This document shows, piece by piece, positions 52,422 through 63,124 of a DNA stretch of 64,000 bases (positions within the stretch are counted from its first letter, which is position 1; every line of letters starts with the position of its first letter). The stretch spans positions 868,001-932,000 of the forward strand of contig OX595985.1 in assembly GCA_951394045.1 (NCBI GenBank), read 5' to 3'. This stretch comes from Nitzschia sp. DOCU1. Lineage: Eukaryota; Bacillariophyta; Bacillariophyceae; Bacillariales; Bacillariaceae. The translations under genes and the position numbers were made by a program. Below the pieces are notes generated by a model. That model searched no databases. It saw only the letters and a program-made list of their open reading frames with translations, and had not been told where the DNA came from.

Positions 52422-55196
52422 ATGCCCGAGAATGCTACTGACTCGTCGGCACAATCAGCGCTGTTATTTTCGTTGATATCGGGCACTCCCGCGTTGTTGC
52501 ACCAAGAAGATGCCGTAGGACGAGCTCCTTACAATGTGACTGCCTGGGTGCACTACCTAGACACTATTGATGAAGTCATTTCCGAACAAAAATCAGCAGC
52601 ATCCATGATCAAAGTCCGCGAGCTAGTAGGAAAACGCGCTGTCCACCACTTGCCCAAATCCTACAAATTGTGGAAGATGCACTGGGAATTTTGTCGGAAA
52701 CACATGTTGGATGAAGACGAAGGAAGCCTCCACAAAATGTGGGAGCGTTCGCTAGTGACCTTGCACAAGTTTCCTCGTGTGTGGATCGAGTACTTAGAGT
52801 GGGCGCACGAACAAGAAACGTCGTTGTCGTCGATCGATCACCCAACGCAGTTACGGCACTTGTGCAATCGAGCGTTGGAAGCCATTCCCGTCACACAACA
52901 TGACAAGATATGGCCCGTCATTCTCAAATATTATCAATGCACCACCACGACGTGGATCCCCAAAGAAACAAAATTGAGTTTGCTACGACGCTACATACAA
53001 TTCAATCCAGCAGCAACCAAGGAAGTGGCAGACTTTCTCGCCAATGAGTTGCAACACTGGGGCGAGGCAGCGTTGTTGTACGTCGATCTCTTGAATCAAG
53101 CGCAAGCCGTACAGCGGCAAGAATTGTGGATGGCATTGGCGCAAATTTGTACTCGTCATCCTGTCGAACAAGTAGGAATTGACTGGGATGTTCTGGTACG
53201 ACGTGCCCTCGAAACGAAACACTATCAGGAAATGGAAGGCGTCTTGTGGAATCAACTCGCCGATGCATGGATTCGACGTGGAGAATTTCAACTAGCTCGA
53301 AGTGTTTATGAAGAAGCACTGGAAAATGTCTCGAAAGTTCGGGATTTCACAATTCTGTTGGACGCATATTTGCAGTTTGAAGAGGGGCTTTTAGAAGCCA
53401 TTATGGAAGCAGCTGGAGATGCGGACGAAGAAGAAGAGAGCGAGGAACAAGCCGAGACTGATCCCGACGACTGGGACTTGCTACTTCCTGGTAGAGGAGA
53501 TGATGATGACACAACCAAGAAGAATAACATGTCGGATTTGGAACTAGCCCTGGCCAGGGCGGAAGATTTGACTGCGCGACAACCGATAATGTTGAATCGC
53601 GTCCTCTTGCGACAGAATCCTCACGATGTTGCAGAATGGCTAAAGCGGGCCCGGCTGTATCAAGAAAAGGATCAATTGGCTCAAGCTCAGGCCGCCTTGG
53701 AAGAAGGGCTAAGAACAGTTCTCGCTCGACGAGCGATTGGCGGCTCTCCTAGCCAAATGGTGACAGAGCTGCTCAAGCTCTACGAATCAGATCCTGATAA
53801 TGGAGTCGCCAAGGCACGGGATTTAATGGATCGAATCTGCAATCAGTGGGTGTATGAATTCAAACACACTGATGATCTTGCAGAATGCCACGCTGCCTGG
53901 GTAGAGTTGGAGCTACGGCAGGAGTCTTGGGACGAAGCACTTGATATCATTCGAAGCAGTGTCGTAGTGCCCTTATCGACGCCCGAACGCTCCATCCCCA
54001 AAATGGTTCGAGGCTTGGCGAAATCCTTACGATTATGGGACTTGCTCTTGGATCTCGAAGAGTCCTTGGGTACGGTCCAAACCACGAAGGATGCTTACAA
54101 TAGAGCTATCGAACAACGAGTCGCGACGCCGCTACATATATTGAACTATGCAACCTTTTTGACCGAGCACAAGTATTTTGAAGAGTCATTCTCTGCCTAC
54201 GAGCGCGGCATTGAGCTTTTCCAATTCCCAGGTGTCAAAGTTATTTGGAAAGCGTATATAGATGCATTCCTGAAGCGTTATCAAGGCACCAAGGTGGAGC
54301 GAACACGCGATTTGTTTCACCGGTGCTTGGATGTCTGTCCACCGGAAGAATGCACGGAATTCTTTTTGATGAATGGCAAATTCGAAGAAGACCACGGTTT
54401 GACTAAGCGGGCATTGAGTGTCTACCGTGACATGTGCAAAAAAGTACCAGACCAGGAAAAGTATACTGCCTATCAACTTTTTATTGCCAAGACAACCAAG
54501 TACTTGGGTCAGACAGCCACAAGAGATATCTACCAGTCGGCTATACAGGAGTTGAGCGATGCACCAGCATCTCAGCTATGTTTGGACTTTGCCAAGATGG
54601 AAACGTCTCTTCAAGAAATCGACCGTGCCCGGGCCGTGCTAACGTATGGAGCCCAAATGGCAGATCCGCGACGCAATGAGCAATACTGGAAGGAATGGAA
54701 TGAATTTGAAATTGAGCACGGCAACGAAGAAACCTTTCGTGAAATGCTTCGTATCAAGCGAAGTGTCGAGGCTTCTTTCTCCACTGTCAACTACAACGCT
54801 GCCGAGATGAGCCAAACGTCGATCAAAGATACGCTGAGCAACGAAGAGGCCATGAGAATGATTGCAGAGCGGGAAGGGGTCGAATTGGATCCACAGGTGA
54901 CTTCGCCAGCAACTGGGGTCAGCGGCTTTGTTGGTGCCAAACGAACGGCTGGGGCGGCGCAGTTAGACGACGTGGAAGAGCGCGTAGCAAAGCTTCGCAA
55001 GGCTACGGCAGAAGCTGCGGTGCAGCCAGAGATCAATGACGATGAAGATGAAATCGACATTGATGATGACATGGCCGGGGAGGAGGAAGAAGAAGAAGGT
55101 GCAGCTGTTAAGGATGTGAAGACAAAAGCTGTCCCAGCTGCGGTGTTCGGCGGGCTTGCGAAACTAGCAGAAGACGAGGACAAGAAAAAGCAATAG
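52422..55196 (+). CDS. SYF1: Pre-mRNA-splicing factor SYF1 (XAB2 orthologue)
   Basis: Single-exon, 924 residues from ATG 52422; the preceding seven codons open with GTG and are not used. The protein is a solenoid of HAT (half-a-TPR) repeats, with typical W..Y/E patterns such as NVTAWVHYLDTI, SYKLWKMHWEFC, FPRVWIEYLEWA, VKVIWKAYIDAF and EQYWKEWNEFEIEHGNEE. After the last repeat the hallmark FSTVNYNAAEM is present, and near the end the conserved VPAAVFG. SYF1/XAB2 is a scaffold of the Prp19/NTC complex in the spliceosome. Acidic insertions (residues about 340-370 and 870-895) lengthen it relative to human XAB2 (855 residues). Intact; the neighbours are unrelated housekeeping genes. Confidence 0.93.
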   Translation: MPENATDSSAQSALLFSLISGTPALLHQEDAVGRAPYNVTAWVHYLDTIDEVISEQKSAASMIKVRELVGKRAVHHLPKSYKLWKMHWEFCRKHMLDEDEGSLHKMWERSLVTLHKFPRVWIEYLEWAHEQETSLSSIDHPTQLRHLCNRALEAIPVTQHDKIWPVILKYYQCTTTTWIPKETKLSLLRRYIQFNPAATKEVADFLANELQHWGEAALLYVDLLNQAQAVQRQELWMALAQICTRHPVEQVGIDWDVLVRRALETKHYQEMEGVLWNQLADAWIRRGEFQLARSVYEEALENVSKVRDFTILLDAYLQFEEGLLEAIMEAAGDADEEEESEEQAETDPDDWDLLLPGRGDDDDTTKKNNMSDLELALARAEDLTARQPIMLNRVLLRQNPHDVAEWLKRARLYQEKDQLAQAQAALEEGLRTVLARRAIGGSPSQMVTELLKLYESDPDNGVAKARDLMDRICNQWVYEFKHTDDLAECHAAWVELELRQESWDEALDIIRSSVVVPLSTPERSIPKMVRGLAKSLRLWDLLLDLEESLGTVQTTKDAYNRAIEQRVATPLHILNYATFLTEHKYFEESFSAYERGIELFQFPGVKVIWKAYIDAFLKRYQGTKVERTRDLFHRCLDVCPPEECTEFFLMNGKFEEDHGLTKRALSVYRDMCKKVPDQEKYTAYQLFIAKTTKYLGQTATRDIYQSAIQELSDAPASQLCLDFAKMETSLQEIDRARAVLTYGAQMADPRRNEQYWKEWNEFEIEHGNEETFREMLRIKRSVEASFSTVNYNAAEMSQTSIKDTLSNEEAMRMIAEREGVELDPQVTSPATGVSGFVGAKRTAGAAQLDDVEERVAKLRKATAEAAVQPEINDDEDEIDIDDDMAGEEEEEEGAAVKDVKTKAVPAAVFGGLAKLAEDEDKKKQ

Positions 55197-55346
55197 CGTG
55201 TTCAATATTCTTCCTTCAGCCACCTTTTTCGCTGCGTAGCCACTTGGCATAGTTGTAAGTCGGTACAGGCTCTAGCAAGTAGTCCCGGGTTCACGCAAGC
55301 TGTCTTTCAGAAAAAATGAATTGCTACCTTAGTAATGTACGTTGAT

Positions 55347-57965
55347 CTATTCCACGTCGATATCCGCCTCGACATACAACTTAAACAAATCCCTTTCAAC
55401 TTTGGACGGCGGGTGCTTCAAATAAGTCTGTTGATTCTTTTTGGAGAACCGAATCTGGCTGTACTTTTCGAAGAATTCCCGATAGAGCGGAAGAAAGACT
55501 CCTGCGACTTCCTGTTGCAGTAAATCCCGCAAGCGAGGATCAACGACACACAAAAGCTGGTGCTCCTCCATGAGGCGCTCGAAATCTTCGTTGAATCCGC
55601 TGAAACGACTCTTGATTAATCGACCACTGTCAAGTGACAAGACGACATCATTCTTCTGATATTCTAACTCATCGTGCTCGACGCTGCGGAAGTAAGAGGG
55701 CAGAAGAGATTAGAATCAAAATAAAGGCGGCGTTAGCGTCACAAGTCTTCATGACCAGAATGTTTTCAAGCGATTACTTACCTGGTCAAGTGCGTGTTCA
55801 ACACTTCCCAGTGGCCAAGGTACTTGTTCTTTTCGGTTTCGAAGAGTTTGTTAACCTTGTCCACGAACCAAGAACTTTCAATTCGGAATTCAGACGTTTG
55901 GGTTGTCTGTCCAAGTTGGGGACCAAGTTCATCACGCAGAAAGAAAGTGTTGTTCATCATGAACATGCTGCTACGAGCTTGACCAAGATCTCCTGAATGC
56001 TTCGTATAGTTTAGCGCCTTCCCCTTGAGAGAGTTGACCAGACGCATGACCAAGAAGCGCACAAAAGAATCCAATTCACCCGCCTCTTCTCCCATGTTGG
56101 GATCCCATGGAAGCTGGCGACGCTTCGACACGGACTTGTAAGCGCTGTCAAAGGTTGCTATAGCGCGAATGGCTCGAACGACGTCGATCGTCAAAGGCGC
56201 CACGCGAGCGTCCTTGACACGCTGGGCCGACCCCTTGACCGGATCTTCTTGGATCGCCTTGGCCAGATTCTCCAAGGTTCGTGCAGCGTTCTTTACCGTC
56301 GTGCGGTGAATGGCAATGCATAGAATCGCTGCAAGACTAGGTTGTTCTTCGTTTCCGTCTCCAACAGGCATATCACAAAGCTTCGCTAGTGATGGCCCCA
56401 ACATACGAACACCATCCAACATTCGAAGTCCAGCAGCTGCAGCTGCCGCCGTTTGTCGCACAGTGAGAGGTGGTGCCTCGCCCTTTCCGCCTCCCGAAGC
56501 GTGTCCAATACACCCTTCTTTTAAGAAGACCGTCTCAATGATATCCATAGTCTAATGTTGAAAGAAATCATTGTAGGTAAGTCTCGGTTGATATTTGGAA
56601 AACTCCATTCTCGAGACACAATAACGTACCTTATCTACCACACATGCCACGACATACGAGTAGGATGCTGCACAAGCCTTGCGATAGTAGGGTGAGATGT
56701 CATCATTGACAGCATCTTCATCCGCGATTTTGGTCAACGAAGGCGAGATGACTGTTCGATAGACATTCTTTTCTCCAGCCACCACCACCATGGCGTGTTC
56801 CAAACACCGAACGGCATCTCGTGCGGCGACATCGGCGGGTTCCATAATGGCGGACGAAAACTTTTCGGCATTTCGCTTGCGCTCTTGCTTGATCCGGCGA
56901 TAGTAGTTGTCAATACTTGTAAATGCCACTTGCTTGCGTGCTTCTCCATAGGCATCGACGTGTGGAAATCCCGTCTTGAGAGGACGTAAGACCAAATTGG
57001 TGTATCCTCCACTCCCCACCTTTTCGGTACGAACGACGCGATTGGCGGGGATACCAAAGTGATATGCCAAGCCCGGAGGCTCATTCTTGGGTGGCGGTCC
57101 TAGCTGATACCCATTGCCACTCAAGGCTTCAAAGATACCACGAAGTTCTCGCACAAGACGAGGCTCGACTGGTTGATACTCTTCATATTCACCAATGCTT
57201 CTGAGCAAATCACGATTCTGCAAAGCAGCCGATAATCGATCTCGAGTCTAATACACATGACAAAAAATCAAAGTGAGAATCAAAATACGATGATAATCCA
57301 AAAGCATCCACAATCTGCGTTTCACGTACCTGTTCTGCCGTTTCGGTGGCAGGAGTAACGTGTGCTTCTCCTTCCTGTTTTACAACACGCTTGATTCTCA
57401 CTGCTTGCCCCGCGTCTGTCAAATGAAAGGATGCTAAAGTACACATGGACGAGACCCCCATTTGATGCACTCGTTCGAGCGAAGCCAGCGCTGCTGCAGT
57501 GGACCTCCAATGCTTGCGGTCGATAAAGAACTCGTAGGCATCCCTGATAATTTCCATGGAATCCGCGGCCGCATAGACATCCTGTTCGGACAAGACCACA
57601 TTACTGTTTTTTCCTTCTCCGTCTTCAAATGGATTTCTTCTTGCCTTTTTTGCCTGGCCGCTCTTTTCATTTTGCATTTGTACGACTCCTCGTTTGAGTC
57701 TATCAATGGCGGGCTCACAATCTCGAATGGTATCGAATTTCTCGCGGGCTTCGTTCATCAATACCAGAGTAGCCCCGAGATTATTACTAGCTTTTGAGAG
57801 TAGACTGGAAGCATCAGACGCCGGACTCGTCAAAGAATCTAATTGTCTGGCGCGTTTGGTGAGTTGATCGCAACAGACACACGCTTCGGTGGTCGATGCC
57901 TTCATTTTGCGGAGGGCTTTGCCCAGCGCTTCAATCCGGCGCTGGGATTCCGTGGTAGCGCCCAT
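55347..57965 (-). CDS. EXO70: Exocyst complex subunit EXO70
   Basis: Four exons: 57965-57330, 57247-56630, 56551-55782 and 55683-55347. GT-AG introns of 82, 78 and 98 bp give a product of 786 residues. The start is ATG 57965 (MGATTESQRRIEALGKALRK); the frame upstream has only TTG. The N-terminal 100 residues are a coiled coil. The rest is the elongated helical-bundle fold of Exo70. Recognisable features are FFLRDELG, then SSWFVDKVNKLFETEKNKYL near residue 655, and the C-terminal VVDPRLRDLLQQEVAGVFLP, LYREFFEKYSQIRFSK and YLKHPPSKVERDLFKLY. Exo70 binds PI(4,5)P2 and the plasma membrane and tethers secretory vesicles. Divergent from fusion copy B (535 bp apart). Confidence 0.88.
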
Positions 57966-58500
57966 GGTCGACGACTTGTGTGTACTACTCAGACAATGGT
58001 GACAAGGGCAGTGACGGGTGGAACCAAGAAAAGCAATGAGTGACAAGCTAAGGTAAGGGCCGATTCAAAAAAAAGTCCATGGTGTCCCGCCTGCATGCAT
58101 GGCGAAATCTTTGTTTCCAACGCGTCTCGTCCTGCCGCCGAACGGTCGGAAGGCGGCCGGACCGGAATGAACGAGCATTGGCATCCAGGGCCTTTTATGT
58201 ATGTACGTATTGTAGGCCATGTAGTAAGTACACTGAACGAACGACATGTTCGACTCCACGGCATCAAAGCACGCCGACCGACCCCGCGCGCGCTATCGGA
58301 GTTGTTCAGGACCGTTGCGTCCGCCCATGATGATGATGCCAACATCTAACAAAGCCTCTCGTCCATCATTGATTGGTTGCCCTCAACTCATCTTCATGGT
58401 GGTGCATTGCACTCCCTTGCCTTATTGTTGTTCTTGTGTTAGCTTGTTGTACCTTTACCTTGCTAGACATAATTAGAGCATACTTCACACACAAGCCATC
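57966..58500. promoter_or_regulatory. Divergent intergenic region EXO70/polyamine fusion B
   Basis: 535 bp that must hold both promoters. A GC-rich CCGCGCGCGC stretch lies near 58285. No ORF of quality and no palindrome stood out. Confidence 0.35.
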
Positions 58501-61486
58501 ATGGCGGCAACCAGAAGCAAAACATCTCGCGAGCCCAAGACCTCCAACGGGCACCATCATAAGGAAGCTTCTGCCAATGGGCATTCCTCCTCCCCAGCAG
58601 CAGCAGCAGCAGCAGCAGCCCATCCTGGCTGGATGGTTCGAATCTCGCAGCGATTTGTAACGTTATCGCTACTGGCTTGTACATTGGTAGCCTTTGCTGT
58701 TGGACGGACCGCCCGTATGCTGCTATTTATTAATCCTCAAGTTCAATTCATGAAGGACCTTTTAGCAGCAACAACAACAACTAATGATTCTTCCGAACCA
58801 CTTGACCACACGTACAATATAATGAAACTGCCTAATCCCGTCTTGAAGAACGGCAAATTACCACCACCGACCTTGTACACATCCAAGAATTTTGATACGG
58901 CTCGATCGGCAGCTATTAATTCACGATGGGTAGTGACCGAACCAGGAACGGCATTTACCAGTCAAGATGCCATTGTCAAGGATGCAGAAGAAGAATGTGA
59001 TGCGGCTGCGAATGATGGTAGTTGTGCTACTTGTAGTCGGGGGAAACCTGTCAAATCAGACGGCAATAACAAGGAAGAAGAAGAAGTTCATTTGCCGGTC
59101 GGTCAACACTTGCTCATGGATATTCGTCATGTGGATGCCGCGTTTTTGGCATCGGAAGAACGACTGGCCAATGCCATGTTGGATGTCGTCGGGGAATGCG
59201 GTTTGACTCTACTCAGCTACCATTGTCATGGCTTGATTCCGGCGGGAGTCAGTTGCGTCGGAGTCTTGTTGGAAAGTCACGTGTCCTTTCACACGTGGCC
59301 AACCGAAGGAGTCATTACGCTGGACTTGTTCACATGTGGTCCCAACTCCTTGCTGCCCATTGTACCAAAGGTGGAAGAATTATTCAGTGTTCCAAGGCCA
59401 GGGGCGACGCATTTGATGGACATGCCGGAAGCAATATGGGCGTATAAATGGAGAGGATATGGAAACGAGAGCAAAGAGAAAACGGCGGAATTGACCGATC
59501 TATTCACCTTTCCGATTGGAGCCATGACCGAGTATAAAAAAGAGGTGCGTATACTTTGTTGCTGGACGGGGAGAGTGAATGGACGCAGGTGCACGCAAGT
59601 ATGCTTATCTGAGGTTCTGCCTTTTTCTATAGATTGCGTCTGTATACATTGGTTCTGATCGAATTGATATCTACGATGTTCTTCGGTCTCCGTATCAAAC
59701 ACTGGCATCGTACAAGCGTCTCTTGGTGGAGGAGACATCGTATGAAAGGCAACACCCAGAGGTGTTTCAACCCGACCGCATCGTTTTTACGAATGGAGTC
59801 TTGCAGTCGCGTCGTTCTTCCATGGCCGCCTTTTACGAAATGTTTGTCCATCCTGCCATGTTTACTCATCACAACCCCCGACAAGTTGCAGTGGTGGGAT
59901 TCGGAGACGGAGCCATTTTGCGGGAAGTCTTGAAACACAAGTCGGTGGAGCAAGTTGTATTGTTGGATTACGATGAAGCCTTGTTGAACTTGACGACGCA
60001 ACACTTCCCGGAATACAATGACTGCAGTTTCTTGATGGGGCCCATCAAAAATTGTCTCGACGACCCGCGTGTCATAACATACTATGGTGATACATTAGAT
60101 TGGTTTAATGACGAAAACAAAAAGACGGATGTCAGGTTTGATGTCATTATTGTGGATGAACTGTAAGCCAGTCGCGTGCCGACGACAACAGGGTCTCCGT
60201 TGGAGTGGTTGCTAACCGTTTCGTGTCTTTCACTCGTTTGTTGTAGGGAACTGATCACGGGAGACGACGAAGTCCTAGGTATCCTAGAGACACTTTGTGA
60301 CCACATGACGGACGAGGGTGTCCTTGTAGCGAGTATGGGGTATGCCCCTGCGAGATTCTCGGCAGCGATAGCTGCAGAGATTGCAAAGGGCTTTTCGGAT
60401 ACATTAGTAAAGGCAGGCTTTGAAAGTGTGAGGGATTATGAAGAGGTATGTTGGGCCGTTTTGTAGATGGACATTGCCACTTTGTTTGAAATATTACTCA
60501 ACAGGATTCTTCGTTTCCGCAACCAGGGACATCTTGGATACGAATGGCCATGGAGATTTGCGCTTGCTTTCAAAGATTTCGACACGAGAGCAACATGGTT
60601 TCGCAATGAGGCCGCTACGAAAATCGAAATCCAGAAGAGAATCATTCAACCTTCCGATGGGTCTTTGCCATTAGCCTACTTTGACGGTGCGACTCACAGC
60701 GCCATTTTGTATCCATCGCGAGCAAGTGAGATTGAATTCTGTCGCCGCAGTAATGCACCGAAGGAATGTGGAGCCAGCGGACATGGATTTGATCCTGAAA
60801 TCCCTAACTTTATGATCGATTCCGCGTTGGAAGCGAGGAGAGGAGAATCAAATGATTTGCATGTCTATGCCAAAGTCGACATCCCTCTTCCGTCTTATGT
60901 TGGTCTTGAAGAAATCTCGACACCAATTTACTTTCCACCATCAAGCTACCACACATTTTTAGGAATCGGATCAAAGTATTATGGATGGAATGGACATGCG
61001 ATGATCCCTTTTGAGGCAGCATATTCTCACGTCTATGGTCATCTTGTAAGTTGTCGTCATCGTCGTCATGCTAACAAAAGAAAAATGAATACCAAGACTA
61101 TCCTGTTTGCTCACCGCTCATTATCTTCCCATGGACAGGGGGAGTTGGAAGCAAGAATTCCATCAACACTAGAACTCTTCATCGACCACGGCTGCAAGGG
61201 ATCTAGCAACTTTGGGAGCCCTTTTAAATTAACGGAAGAAGAGGCCGATCCTGATTCTATTGCTGACGAAATCTGGGAGTTTTATGTGGGGAAAGATCGA
61301 ATTTACAATCCGGCAGCCGAACGCCTCCCCTTCTTTTATGACCATGCTGTCCCGCTAAGAGCCGTGCAGGCAGGCGAACAGATCCTTGTCAATAAGCTTG
61401 CGAGTACTGGCCTTAACGAATTTGCCTGGAAAGCTGAAGTTCTGGCCCTTCGAGAGAAGTGCTCCAGAACATCAGCCAATATGTAG
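58501..61486 (+). CDS. AdoMetDC-aminopropyltransferase-SET-like fusion, copy B (decarboxylase intact)
   Basis: Five exons: 58501-59544, 59633-60162, 60247-60445, 60527-61045 and 61139-61486, at the same phases as copy A. The product is 879 residues. The N-terminus has a poly-Ala run (CAG/GCA repeat near 58600) and a TM anchor (FVTLSLLACTLVAFAVG). The SpeD-type decarboxylase domain reads LLESHVSFHTWPTEG. Ser259 is the expected pyruvoyl precursor, His264 is present, and Cys279 (DLFTCG) is the expected proton donor, so self-processing should work. The aminopropyltransferase domain is diverged: FTNGVLQ instead of LDG, GFGDG instead of GGGDG, and VDELEL instead of the usual D-x-x-D-P. The C-terminal region (YVGLEE, FIDHGCKGSSNFG, NPAAERLPFF) resembles a SET fold and may methylate amines. 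Such fusions in diatoms have been proposed to make the long-chain polyamines of the silica wall. Confidence 0.83.
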
Positions 61487-62310
61487 CCACCTAACTATGT
61501 GCGCGACTTAACTGCAACAAGATTCCTTGGTTATCCACGACGAGCTGTCGGCAAGAAGTGATGCAGTGTGATACTACATAACTACTACTATTAAGCATTA
61601 TGCTTGCCACCCTTTCAACTGAAATGCGGTTTGCCGGCATGTGGCCAACTTCTCTAGTAGAGATATGCGTATCAACAAGAAAAGCGAAAGCAATGCTACC
61701 AAGCTTTCTCTCTAGCTGGGATGGAAGGATACCTCTACTCCACGAGTAGACAAGGTGGGCGCCTATGCGATACTAATAAGACGAGCGAAGCGAGGAGGCC
61801 AGTTGGTATAGTACATGTCCGAAACGAGCGAAGTATCTTTGGCTTGATCGTGGCTTTCAGTAGTAAGCCAACCTCTCCCCCCGCGGAAAGTGGAGAGAGC
61901 AAAAGGGGGGGGCCCGCCCGGGGCGGGAGGAGCCAGCTTGGACCGATTCGACTCATTTTGGAACGAGCTCGACGGTTAGATACCAAGAGCTCGCGACGAA
62001 AAAGCGAGCCTGCCCAACAAAAGATACATCATCAACGCGCTACCGCGGCCTCCGCGTGTCAATGCCCAGCACTATCTATCTAGAGCTACTACTAGCCTAT
62101 CGTACCGGTAACTTGAAAACAGATAAACTCCAAGATTCCAATTCGCATTGTCATCGTCGTCGTCGACATTTGAACAGGATATGTTCATCTCCCGAACCGT
62201 CATTCTCAACAAAGCTCTACACAATCCTCATTATTTGTCTGTGTCTGCAAACAGCTCTGGCCCTTCCACGAGAACTATCTTTACTCGAAACAACCCACAA
62301 CCCCATAATG
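61487..62310. other. Gene-poor spacer with GC-rich block
   Basis: About 820 bp after fusion B. It contains a G/C-only stretch near 61906-61930 and several short frames on both strands without coding character. No RNA gene seen. Confidence 0.35.
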
Positions 62311-62697
62311 TCATCCGCCGGAAATCCTGATGCCATTGCCCCATTCCACTTGTTCCAACACATTTGAAAGAAACGGCACGTACTGTGGTCCCAAAACGAC
62401 ATCTACTTCTGGAACTTTCCATAAGAGATCCTGTCCATCTTGTTGCGCCACACAACCCGTGACAATCAACGCAATTTCTTCTCCTTTTCGTTTTCGAGCG
62501 CAATAGGGCCCTAGCAAATCATACAACTTTTGTTTGGCATGATCCGCCCGTGCCGCCAATGAGAGTTGTAGTTCATTCTCGAGAATTCCTGCTAATCGTT
62601 CGCTATCGGCAACATTCATTTGACAGCCATTGGTCTGGATGAAATACGTCTTCTTTTGTGAGGAGAAAGACGTCGAAAGATCCAGTAGTTTGAGCAT
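62311..62697 (-). pseudogene. MiaB/CDK5RAP1-type methylthiotransferase, N-terminal fragment
   Basis: 128 residues from ATG 62697. It matches the N-terminal (UPF0004) domain of tRNA methylthiotransferases: KTYFIQTNGCQMNVADSERL, then LYDLLGPYCARKRKGEEIAL, then VTGCVAQQDGQDLLWKVPEV and DVVLGPQYVPFL. The first and third iron-sulfur cysteines (NGCQMN, TGCVAQ) are present. The segment that should carry the second (around NTCSIR before DHA.QK) is missing: ELQLSLAAR runs straight into ADHAKQK. The radical-SAM and TRAM domains are absent downstream. With about 15 residues deleted and two domains gone it cannot work, so it is a decayed copy, unless the missing parts are on undetected exons. Confidence 0.65.
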
Positions 62698-62833
62698 GAC
62701 ACCTCGTCCCTTGAGTTTACTTTTTTCCGAGACAAAATGGCATTTCGGCCGGTATTAGCGCCTCGATAGGGACAGTTCCACAGAAGAACACCTAACTTGG
62801 CCCAGACGATTCATCCTAGCCGCAATATAAATA

Positions 62834-63124
62834 TCATTGGTTCTTTTTCTTGACTCTGATTTGCTTCCAAGTCTGCGGGTCGTAAAGGCCTAAACCCTCT
62901 TCCCAAGCTTGGACACGCATGGGGCCGACTTTGCTCAGGGTCTTTTGGAACAAGCTAGGGAATAGTTGATTCATGTACAAACCAAGAAGGACCGGGTGTT
63001 CTGCTATCCAGTATTCACCTCCTTGTTGGTGAGATATTGTCATACTGCTAATGAGCAGGGATGTGCATCTGCTGGTTGGCATTTTGAGCTTGGTTTTCAT
63101 CGTAGTCTTGTCCACCGTCTTCAT
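62834..63124 (-). pseudogene. Possible C-terminal fragment of a short-chain dehydrogenase
   Basis: 96 residues on the minus strand. The first 35 are nondescript. The rest (EYWIAEHPVLLGLYMNQLFP, then FQKTLSKVGPMRVQAWEEGL, then YDPQTWKQIRVKKKNQ) has the feel of the membrane-associated C-terminus of SDR-type reductases. No Rossmann motif or YxxxK site is nearby, so only a tail remains. Weak assignment by pattern. Confidence 0.25.

Noticed and set aside
60506..60526. Alternative acceptor ACAG for exon 4 of fusion copy B
   Set aside because: It leads to a stop about 100 bp on and loses the match to copy A; AG at 60525-60526 keeps both.
61721..62083. 120-residue plus-strand frame through the GC-rich block
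   Set aside because: Gly/Arg/Pro-rich, driven by base composition; no conserved motif.
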